Shown here in pieces: positions 53,524 through 59,801 of a stretch of DNA of 59,801 bases. The notes beneath the pieces are model-generated. The model was not told the origin of the DNA, ran no database searches, and saw only the letters and a program-made list of their open reading frames with translations. The first letter of the stretch is position 1, and the number at the start of each line of letters is the position of its first letter. Origin of the DNA: an uncultured Clostridia bacterium (GTDB lineage Bacteria; Bacillota; Clostridia; Oscillospirales; Acutalibacteraceae); assembly GCA_927362715.1 (NCBI GenBank), contig CAKMIX010000015.1:1-59801 (forward strand), read 5' to 3'. The position numbers and the translations under genes are program-made.

Positions 53524-55214
53524 TGCTCAAGGGAATCGGGGCGTCGGAGGGCGTCGGCATCGGCAAGGCGCGTAAGCTTTTGGAAAAGCCGATCGTGTAT
53601 GCGGACAAAGCGCCGGCGGATACGGCGGCGGAAAAAGAGCGCCTGCGCTCGGCGGTACAGACCTTTTGCGAAAAAAATGAAGCGCGCGCCGCGCGCATGG
53701 ATGCGTGCGGTGCGGACGGCGACATTCTGCGCGGGCACATCGCCATGCTTTCAGATCCTTACATGCTCTCGCAAATGCAGGAGAGTATCGAAACCGGCGT
53801 GTGCGCGGAAAAAGCGGTGGAAACGGTCTGCGATATGTTTATCGCGGTGTTCTCCGGCACGGACGATGAGCTGACACAGCAGCGTGCCGTGGATGTGGCG
53901 GACATCAAAAAGCAGCTGCAAAAAATATTGCTCGGTATCGAAGATATGGATCTCGGCTGCCTGCCGCCGGATACGGTGCTGATCGTGGAGGAACTGACGC
54001 CGTCCATGACCGTTGAGCTCGACCGGGAAAACGTGGCGGGGATCGTCACGGAACGCGGGGGCAGGACCTCGCATGCGGCGATCCTTTCCCGCTCGCTGAA
54101 AATTCCTGCGGTACTCAGCGTGGAAAATGCACTCACGCTGATCCCATCGGAAAAGGAACTGATCGTAGACGGCGGTACGGGCGAGGTCTATACCGACATC
54201 GACGACGCGACAAAAGCACGCTTCCTGGAAGTGCAAAAGCGTTTTGCCGAAAAGGCCGCGCGCGAGGAGACTTATCGCGGGAAACCTACCGCCACAAAGG
54301 ACGGCGTGCCGAAAAAGCTGTATGCCAACATCGGCTCGCATAAGGATCTGGAGGCGGTGCTCGCAAGCGACGCGGAGGGTGTCGGGCTGTTCCGCACCGA
54401 GTTCCTGTTTATGGACCGCGCCGCTATGCCGACCGAAGAAGAACAGTTTGAAGCGTACAAGGCGGTCGCCGCAGGCCTGCACGGCAAGGAAGTCATCATC
54501 CGCACGCTGGACGTCGGCGGCGATAAAGACATCCCATACCTCAACCTCAAGCACGAGGAAAACCCGTTTTTGGGGTTCCGTGCGGTGCGGTACTGCCTGA
54601 AAAACCGCGATGCATACAAGGTGCAGCTTCGCGCAATTTTACGTGCCTCGGCATTCGGCAACGTCGCCGTTATGGTGCCGCTGGTGACGCGCGTGGACGA
54701 ACTGCTTGCAGTGCGCGCACTGGTGGAGGAGATCAAAGCGGAGCTGGATACACAAAATATCCCGTATAAAAAGGATATACAGATCGGCGTGATGATGGAG
54801 ACGCCCGCCGCCTGCATGATCGCGGATCTGCTGGCGGCGCACGCGGACTTTTTCAGCATCGGCACCAATGACCTGACGGGGTACATCATGGCGGCGGACC
54901 GCGGCAACGCGGATGTCGGGTATCTGTATTCGACCTATGATCCGGCAGTGCTGCGCGCGATCAAGCGGATCATCGCCGCCGCAAACGACCGCGGGATCCC
55001 CTGCGGGATGTGCGGCGAAGCGGCAGCCGACCCACACCTTTTGCCGCTGCTCGTGTCGTTCGGTCTGGACGAATGCAGCGTCAATCCCGCAAGCGTCCTT
55101 TCGGTGCGCAGCACGCTCGCCGAGCTCGACCGAAAGACCTGTGATGCGATCGCGCAAAAGGCGCTCTCGCTGGAGAGCGAAGCGGAGGTTTCCGCCTATC
55201 TCACATCGCTGTAA
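53523..55214 (+). CDS. ptsI: PTS enzyme I
   Basis: This 563-residue enzyme moves phosphate from phosphoenolpyruvate to HPr. His184 in ERGGRTSHAAILSRSLKIP is the phosphorylated residue. The PEP-binding barrel has EGVGLFRTEFLFM, IIRTLDVGGDKDIPYLN, FFSIGTNDLTGYIMAADR and ending GMCGEAAADPHLLPLLV with the catalytic Cys. It is the last gene of the fru operon, directly coupled to ptsH. Confidence 0.96.
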   Translation: MLKGIGASEGVGIGKARKLLEKPIVYADKAPADTAAEKERLRSAVQTFCEKNEARAARMDACGADGDILRGHIAMLSDPYMLSQMQESIETGVCAEKAVETVCDMFIAVFSGTDDELTQQRAVDVADIKKQLQKILLGIEDMDLGCLPPDTVLIVEELTPSMTVELDRENVAGIVTERGGRTSHAAILSRSLKIPAVLSVENALTLIPSEKELIVDGGTGEVYTDIDDATKARFLEVQKRFAEKAAREETYRGKPTATKDGVPKKLYANIGSHKDLEAVLASDAEGVGLFRTEFLFMDRAAMPTEEEQFEAYKAVAAGLHGKEVIIRTLDVGGDKDIPYLNLKHEENPFLGFRAVRYCLKNRDAYKVQLRAILRASAFGNVAVMVPLVTRVDELLAVRALVEEIKAELDTQNIPYKKDIQIGVMMETPAACMIADLLAAHADFFSIGTNDLTGYIMAADRGNADVGYLYSTYDPAVLRAIKRIIAAANDRGIPCGMCGEAAADPHLLPLLVSFGLDECSVNPASVLSVRSTLAELDRKTCDAIAQKALSLESEAEVSAYLTSL

Positions 55215-55241
55215 CGAATGACATACGCAAAAGCATAAACC

Positions 55242-55279
55242 GCAAACACGCACACGGCTTCTGCCGTGTGCGTGTTTGC
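55242..55279 (+). terminator. Hairpin after the fru operon
   Basis: GCAAACACGCACACGGC (55242-55258) and GCCGTGTGCGTGTTTGC (55263-55279) form a perfect 17-bp stem with a TTCT loop. A T run follows only after about 18 bases (AGCTTTTTTTG), so termination may be atypical. Confidence 0.7.
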
Positions 55280-55318
55280 GTGCCAAAAAGGATAAGCTTT
55301 TTTTGTGAAAATTCCCCG

Positions 55319-55347
55319 TTGCCGCACAGCTTTTCCAATGGTAAGAT
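55319..55347 (+). promoter_or_regulatory. Weak promoter of the secreted phosphoesterase
   Basis: TTGCCG (55319-55324) and TAAGAT (55342-55347) with a 17-base spacer, 65 bases before the start. The match to consensus is partial. Confidence 0.4.
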
Positions 55348-55412
55348 AAAGACAGGGCGCGAAAGCGCATACCGAAAAGCAACGCATGTATACGAGTGGA
55401 AAGGAAGGAGAA

Positions 55413-56360
55413 ATGGTGTCCCGCATTTTGCGTTTTTTTGCAGCGATCTTGGCGTTCTTTATTTTTTCACCGTCTGATGCCCAAATCATGCCGTATGAAC
55501 CGTTGGACAAAGACGATCTGCAAATCAGCTTTACGGTGATCTCGGACGGGCATCTGGAGTCCAACAACGCCGAACGCCACAACAATTACGGCGAGGGATT
55601 TTTGGATATGGCGCGTGCCGAGGTGCCGTCTCGTGCGCTGGCCATGGTCGGGGACAACACCATGAACGGGCAGCTGTTTGAACAAGGCATGCTTTACGGC
55701 CTTTTGCGCAAATACAACACGATCGAAAACGTCCTTATGGCGGCGGGCAACCATGACATTTGCGGCAGCGATTACAATATGGCGGATTACGACCGCTTGA
55801 AGAAGCGCTTTATTCGCTATAACAATGCCTTTCTGGATCATCAGATCGACGAGCTGTACCATTATGCAGTCATTGACGGATATTATTTTGTTGTGCTTGG
55901 TTCCGACAAAGACGCGGGCGTTGAGCAATACATTTCGCCCGAGCAGTTCTCGTGGCTGGACGGCGTGCTCAAGGAAGCGTCGGCAAGCGGCAAGCCGGTG
56001 TTCCTGTTCAACCATTGGCCTTTGAACGATGTGTTCCCGGAGGTGTGGACGGAGGGACATGTCGGCGCGCAGAGCGACGAGCTGAAGGCCGCGCTGCAAA
56101 AATACGGCAGCCGCATTTTTTATTTCAGCGGGCATTTACATATGGGTGTGTTTGAAGGCGACGGCGGCTATAAAGAGGAGGGTTTGATCACCTATATCAA
56201 CGTGCCTTCCTTCGGTTCGGAAAACACCAACGGGGATGCGGATGCGCAGGAAACGGGGCTTGGCTTGCAGGTCGAGGTGTATGAAAATGAGCTGGTGGTG
56301 CGTGTGCGCAATTTTGTGCAGCACGAATGGACGGACTATGAATATCGGTTTGCATTATGA
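55413..56360 (+). CDS. Secreted calcineurin-like phosphoesterase
   Basis: The 315-residue product has an N-terminal export segment (ILRFFAAILAFFIFSPSDAQ) and the metallophosphoesterase motifs VISDGHLESNN, MVGDNTMNG, AAGNHDICG, FNHWPLND and SGHLHMGV. The metal site is therefore complete. It should act on a phosphoester outside the cell. AAGGAAGGAG precedes the ATG. It stands alone between the fru and agr loci. Confidence 0.85.
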   Translation: MVSRILRFFAAILAFFIFSPSDAQIMPYEPLDKDDLQISFTVISDGHLESNNAERHNNYGEGFLDMARAEVPSRALAMVGDNTMNGQLFEQGMLYGLLRKYNTIENVLMAAGNHDICGSDYNMADYDRLKKRFIRYNNAFLDHQIDELYHYAVIDGYYFVVLGSDKDAGVEQYISPEQFSWLDGVLKEASASGKPVFLFNHWPLNDVFPEVWTEGHVGAQSDELKAALQKYGSRIFYFSGHLHMGVFEGDGGYKEEGLITYINVPSFGSENTNGDADAQETGLGLQVEVYENELVVRVRNFVQHEWTDYEYRFAL

Positions 56361-56382
56361 TCGCATATAAGGGTTACGGCTT

Positions 56383-56424
56383 GCGCGGGACAGGGCTGCT
56401 TGCCTTGTCCCGCGCGGCCTTTTG
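56383..56424 (+). terminator. Terminator of the secreted phosphoesterase gene
   Basis: GCGCGGGACA (56383-56392) and TGTCCCGCGC (56406-56415) form a perfect 10-bp stem followed by GGCCTTTT. Confidence 0.8.
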
Positions 56425-56514
56425 GCGCAAACGGCGGCGCTTCGACTTACTTTTGCAAGATGTTGCGCTTTGTCTCAAATTCTTGCAAAAATATACAAAA
56501 TTATTCTCGACAAC

Positions 56515-56542
56515 TTGATTTTGACAAAAAATAAGATATACT
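56515..56542 (+). promoter_or_regulatory. Promoter of the regulator-kinase unit of the agr locus
   Basis: TTGATT (56515-56520) and TATACT (56537-56542) with a 16-base spacer. The block ACTTGATTTT through AAAATAAGATATACTTA is nearly repeated ahead of the agrB-type gene. Confidence 0.7.
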
Positions 56543-56654
56543 TAATATATAAAAAAACAAGTCATCTGCAACGCAGCGGGGTATATTTTCCGAGCCGCTT
56601 TGCAAGACTGTTGGCAGACGCAGAACCGCCCAAACGGGTAAAGGGGGAGCAACC

Positions 56655-57365
56655 ATGCGGGTCGCCGTTTGTGACAATGACCGAGCGTTCCGGGAACGCC
56701 TGCTGCGCGCATTGGCGCCGCATACGAAAATTTCGCCTGATGATCTGTTCGACAGCGGCGCGGCGCTGCTTGCGGCGATGCCCGAAAGGGAATACGATGC
56801 CGTGTATCTGGATATCGAAATGCCCGGCATGAACGGGCTGGAGGTCGCGCAGCAGCTGCAGCAGCTTCGCCCGGGCGTGATCATCATCTTCGTCTCCGGC
56901 TATACAAGCTATGTGTCCGGTGCGTTTAAGATCAACGCCTTTCAATATCTTGTGAAAGGCGCTGCGACGGATGAAGAGATCGTTGCGGAGCTTCGGCGGG
57001 CGGAAAAGCGCTATGCCGAGGACCACTACCTGTATACCTTTTATAACCACGCCGAAGCGACCAAGATCCGCATCCAGCACATCGTGTATATCGAGTCCCG
57101 AAACCGGCATTTGTATGTGCACACGAGCGACGGGCAGAGTCATGAATTTCGTGGGCGGCTGGATGCGGAGGAAAACAAACTGCGGCCGTTTCGGTTCGTG
57201 CGTATCCACAAAAGCTATTTGGTCAATATGGCGTATATCGCCCGCATCGGCAAGCTGTCGCTGACACTGGAGGACGAAGCGCAGACGGAGCTGACCATCA
57301 GCCGCACCTATCAGGAAAATCTGCTGCTGACGTACAATACATATATCACCGGGTGCAGCGTATGA
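56655..57365 (+). CDS. LytTR response regulator, AgrA-like
   Basis: The 236-residue product has a receiver domain with the acidic pair near VCDND, phospho-Asp53 in AVYLDIEMPGMNG and Lys101 in FQYLVKGA, followed by a LytTR DNA-binding domain (about 130-236; IVYIESRNRHLYVHTSDG, FRFVRIHKSYLVNMAYI). It pairs with the kinase gene, whose ATG overlaps its stop in ATGA, and is the probable regulator of the agr-type promoters. The upstream gap from 56425 holds a promoter and no gene. Confidence 0.93.
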   Translation: MRVAVCDNDRAFRERLLRALAPHTKISPDDLFDSGAALLAAMPEREYDAVYLDIEMPGMNGLEVAQQLQQLRPGVIIIFVSGYTSYVSGAFKINAFQYLVKGAATDEEIVAELRRAEKRYAEDHYLYTFYNHAEATKIRIQHIVYIESRNRHLYVHTSDGQSHEFRGRLDAEENKLRPFRFVRIHKSYLVNMAYIARIGKLSLTLEDEAQTELTISRTYQENLLLTYNTYITGCSV

Positions 57366-58657
57366 GCAGGGATTATGTATGGATGCAGGTCATCGGCGTC
57401 TTGGGCGAGACGCTCGTGATGTACAGCTTTTTCGACGCGCTTTTGCCCGCGCCGCCGCGCACGCGCAAATTCCGCCCGTGGATGGCGTATCTGCTGTTTG
57501 CCGCCGCCTTTTTTACGCTTAAGATGATTACGGACAATTCTATAGCGGGGATGCTCGGCTTTCTGCTGCTTGCCTTCGCCGTCAGTATGGTCTATGCCGG
57601 GAACTGGAAGAACAAATTTGCTTTAAGTGTGCTGCTGTTTCTGATCTCCGGACTGAGCGAAATGGGCGTGGGCATGGTTCTGGCACTGCAGGCTCCGGGC
57701 AGTGTCGCCAACATGAAAAGTGACACCCTGTTTTATTTTCAGGGCATGTTCATTTCCAAGCTGGTGGAATTGATCATTGTCAAAGTGATTGGGCGCTTTC
57801 GCAATAAGCATGTGTATGCCCTCAAACTGCGGACGTGGTTCGGCATCATGTTGATCCCAATTACAAATATTATCATTACTTATGAACTCTACGATATTGC
57901 CTACCAAAGCAGCGACATGCGAAATAAGTTAAGACTGTTTTTTATCTTTTTGTGTATGCTGGCGACGACTGCCGTAGCGTTCCATTTGTTTGAAAACGAG
58001 CTGAAAATCGTAGAACGGAATGTCCGTCTGGATATGCTGGAAAAGCAGATCGCCAACGAGCAGGCGTATTACAAAGACATTGCCCGCACACAGACCGAGC
58101 TGCAAAAGACCGCGCACGATATGAAAAACGCCCTGCTGGCGGTGCTCGGCACTGTGTCGGACGGCAACGCGCCCGCCGCCGAAGGCAAGCTGCGCGACAT
58201 GCTGCAGGTGGCGACCGACAATCTGCAAACGGTCTATACGGGCAGGGCTACCGTGGACGCCATGCTGAACGTCAAGGCCAGACGCATGCGCGAGAAGCAT
58301 ATCCGCTTTGAGCCGATCTGCTTTCTGCGCAAGGAAATGGCGCTGGACGATATAGATTTCTGCATCTTTTTGGGCAACGCGCTCGACAACGCCATTGAAG
58401 CCTGCGAAAAGCTACCGGAAGAAAAGCGGTATATTCAGTTAAAGCTGTTGGAAAGCGACGGCACGCTCTCGTGCAGCATAGAAAACCCGACCGACGGTGC
58501 ACTGCCCGAAAACGGCGCGCGGACAACGAAGCGCGACCGGCGCCGCCACGGCTTCGGCTTGGAGAATATGCGTGAGATCGTGCGCAAAAACGGCGGCGAA
58601 ATGGAGACGCGCAGTGCAGACGGAAAGTTTGTTTTGTTAGCGGTGTTCCTGCTGTGA
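57362..58657 (+). CDS. AgrC-like GHKL sensor histidine kinase
   Basis: This 431-residue membrane kinase has about six hydrophobic segments (1-210), a coiled region, the phospho-acceptor His252 in KTAHDMKNALLAVLG, and a GHKL ATPase domain with LGNALDNAIEACEK (N box) and HGFGLENMREIV (G box). This is the build of AgrC-type sensors that detect cyclic peptides. It is translationally coupled to the LytTR regulator and lies upstream of AgrB- and AgrD-type genes, so the cyclic peptide encoded at 59593 is its likely ligand. Confidence 0.92.
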   Translation: MSRDYVWMQVIGVLGETLVMYSFFDALLPAPPRTRKFRPWMAYLLFAAAFFTLKMITDNSIAGMLGFLLLAFAVSMVYAGNWKNKFALSVLLFLISGLSEMGVGMVLALQAPGSVANMKSDTLFYFQGMFISKLVELIIVKVIGRFRNKHVYALKLRTWFGIMLIPITNIIITYELYDIAYQSSDMRNKLRLFFIFLCMLATTAVAFHLFENELKIVERNVRLDMLEKQIANEQAYYKDIARTQTELQKTAHDMKNALLAVLGTVSDGNAPAAEGKLRDMLQVATDNLQTVYTGRATVDAMLNVKARRMREKHIRFEPICFLRKEMALDDIDFCIFLGNALDNAIEACEKLPEEKRYIQLKLLESDGTLSCSIENPTDGALPENGARTTKRDRRRHGFGLENMREIVRKNGGEMETRSADGKFVLLAVFLL

Positions 58658-58675
58658 GCCCCTTTCCCAAATTAC

Positions 58676-58704
58676 AACGCCCCAAGGCACAGCCTTGGGG
58701 CGTT
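58676..58704 (+). terminator. Terminator of the regulator-kinase unit
   Basis: AACGCCCCAAGGC (58676-58688) and GCCTTGGGGCGTT (58692-58704) form a perfect 13-bp stem with an ACA loop. Only short T content follows. It separates the kinase from the AgrB-type unit. Confidence 0.8.
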
Positions 58705-58749
58705 GCTGCGCTGTTTGTGCAAAAAAATGCGTTAAAAAGGCAAAAAGAC

Positions 58750-58777
58750 TTGATTTTATCGAAAAATGAGGTATGCT
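58750..58777 (+). promoter_or_regulatory. Promoter of the AgrB-AgrD unit
   Basis: TTGATT (58750-58755) and TATGCT (58772-58777) with a 16-base spacer. It is near-identical to the promoter at 56515. Confidence 0.7.
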
Positions 58778-58857
58778 TATAACATGGAATGTGCTTAATA
58801 ATCACATTTACTGCCGGCGCAGGGGGTTGCGGCGGCACAGGGGAACGGAGGGTTACA

Positions 58858-59520
58858 TTGCTTGCGAAATTGGCGGCCCGTCTTACGGCGCACTTCATCC
58901 GAACGGGCGCGGTGCAGGCGGCGGAACGCGAGGTTTACGAATATCACTTTGAGGTGATGCTGGCGGAAGCGCTCAATTTTGCGGCGCTGCTGGTCGGCGG
59001 GCTTTTGTCGGGGGAGCTTTTGTGCACCCTGCTGTTTACGGCGAGCTTTTTGGTGTTCCGCTCGGTGGGCGGCGGCTTTCATGCAAGCACCCACCTGCGC
59101 TGCTTCTTGACGCTGGCGGCGGTCTACGGCGCACTGCTTTTGCTGCTGCATTTCGGCACGGAAACGCTGCTGCGCTTCGGCGTGGTTGTGATGCTGCTTG
59201 CGGGGACGATCCTGCTGTTCTTTTTGGCACCCGCGGAGCATGAAAACAACCCGATGGAGGAAGCGCAGCGCGAGCGATTGTCCGCGCGAGCAAGACTGCT
59301 GTCGTTGCTGTTCGCGCTGGTGGGGGTGACGCTTTTGTCTGCTATGCCGCAGGCTGCGCCGTGGCTGTTTGCCTGCGTTTACGGCATGTTTTCTGTCGCC
59401 GGGTCCGTACTTGCCGCCCGTATTTTACAAGCGCGCCGGGCAAGAAGCGCCGCGCGTACGGAAGCGGAGCGTGAAAAATACGGTGCTCCCCTCGACCGAA
59501 ACGGCAAAAGAATCGGGTAA
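58858..59520 (+). CDS. agrB: AgrB-like autoinducer peptide processing protease
   Basis: This 220-residue membrane protein has about six hydrophobic segments. The cysteine-protease site reads VGGGFHASTHLRCFLTL: His75 and Cys82 are seven apart, the AgrB spacing. FLAPAEHENNPM is the second family motif. AgrB cuts and cyclises the AgrD prepeptide in the membrane. I chose TTG at 58858 because GGAGGG is five bases upstream; a longer frame begins further upstream without a good site. The AgrD-like gene starts 72 bases after its stop. Confidence 0.9.
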   Translation: MLAKLAARLTAHFIRTGAVQAAEREVYEYHFEVMLAEALNFAALLVGGLLSGELLCTLLFTASFLVFRSVGGGFHASTHLRCFLTLAAVYGALLLLLHFGTETLLRFGVVVMLLAGTILLFFLAPAEHENNPMEEAQRERLSARARLLSLLFALVGVTLLSAMPQAAPWLFACVYGMFSVAGSVLAARILQARRARSAARTEAEREKYGAPLDRNGKRIG

Positions 59521-59592
59521 AACGCCAAGTCTTGTGCATCGTGCAAATGAGGGGATAAAATACAGCCAATCCATTCGAAAGGAGGACGCAAA

Positions 59593-59733
59593 ATGAAACA
59601 GGTCAAACAGACCGGCAAGCTTCTTCCGAAGCTCGCCAAAAAGTGCGGCGACGCCTCGCTGAAGGCGGCGTGCGTTACCTTTTTCTGCCAACCGAAGGTT
59701 CCGGCACAGCTGGACCGCACAAAGCGCAAGTAA
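59593..59733 (+). CDS. agrD: AgrD-like cyclic peptide autoinducer precursor
   Basis: A 46-residue peptide starts at ATG 59593 with AAAGGAGGA eight bases upstream. It has an amphipathic, Lys-rich N-terminal leader (KQVKQTGKLLPKLAKK), then SLKAACVTFFCQPKVPAQL and a basic end (DRTKRK). The C-V-T-F-F stretch followed by C-QPKVP matches AgrD precursors, in which AgrB cuts after a five-residue ring and leaves a tail with a conserved PxxP-like PKVP. The ring would form by a thioester between Cys27 and the last ring residue (Phe31). A further Cys32 follows directly at the cut position, which is unusual. Sequence after 59733 has GC-rich pairing but no clear gene before the window ends. Confidence 0.85.
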   Translation: MKQVKQTGKLLPKLAKKCGDASLKAACVTFFCQPKVPAQLDRTKRK

Positions 59734-59801
59734 AGCTTGCGGTCAAGCCAAAACAAACGGGCGGGGAGAGAAACCGTCACGCCCCCTCTGCCCTTACCGC
59801 G

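Overview
The window looks like a chromosomal segment of an anaerobic Clostridia-type Firmicute, probably of the Oscillospiraceae/Ruminococcaceae kind. This is inferred from gene content and order (rny-ymdB, rpsO-pnp, recG next to a fakA/yloV-type gene, HPr with Ser46, dockerin, BspA-type repeats), strong AGGAGG ribosome sites and GC-rich coding sequence from about 9.6 kb onward. No 16S gene is present, so the placement is not proven.

Region 1 (1-9.6 kb) is the right-hand part of an integrated mobile element, visibly AT-richer than the rest. It carries a type I restriction-modification operon on the minus strand (hsdR, hsdM, start of hsdS) behind a small XRE regulator, an array of eight iteron-like repeats, then on the plus strand a cysteine-rich VLP-type protein, a short RepA_N replication protein, a ParB-like protein, a TnpW-like protein and a large serine recombinase that ends the element. 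The left end lies outside the window.

Region 2 (9.6-13.2 kb, minus strand) holds queT with a structured, possibly preQ1-sensing leader, a metallo-beta-lactamase-fold protein, a HAD phosphatase and two tandem GtrA membrane proteins. Region 3 (13.4-26.1 kb, plus strand) is a long co-directional run: RNase Y, YmdB, an orphan peptide-type binding lipoprotein, a secreted GH39-like glycosidase, an Asp23-type protein, FakA/YloV, RecG, endonuclease IV and an EEP-family lipoprotein.

Region 4 (26.3-31.9 kb) is a carbohydrate locus: FGGY kinase and TetR regulator leftward, a class III aminotransferase and a double-domain class II aldolase rightward, with two matching inverted repeats between the divergent promoters. 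A secreted leucine-rich-repeat protein with a dockerin follows, then glycogen phosphorylase, a remnant of a patatin-like gene, rpsO and pnp. After that come a MarR-MATE pair, a membrane-anchored phosphoesterase/PQQ-propeller fusion, an SDR, and a glycan-type cluster (GH16, CehA/PHP, GPH sugar transporter, ChbG deacetylase).

Region 5 (48.6-59.8 kb) has a tRNA-Asn followed by a 237-bp tandem duplication of a highly structured element whose two copies differ by compensatory changes. Then comes a complete fructose PTS operon that includes ptsH and ptsI (fruR-fruK-fruA-ptsH-ptsI), a secreted phosphoesterase, and an agr-type quorum-sensing locus: LytTR regulator and GHKL kinase in one unit, AgrB and a 46-residue AgrD-like peptide in a second, both behind nearly identical promoters. 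The agr locus and the tRNA-linked structured repeats are the two most interesting items.
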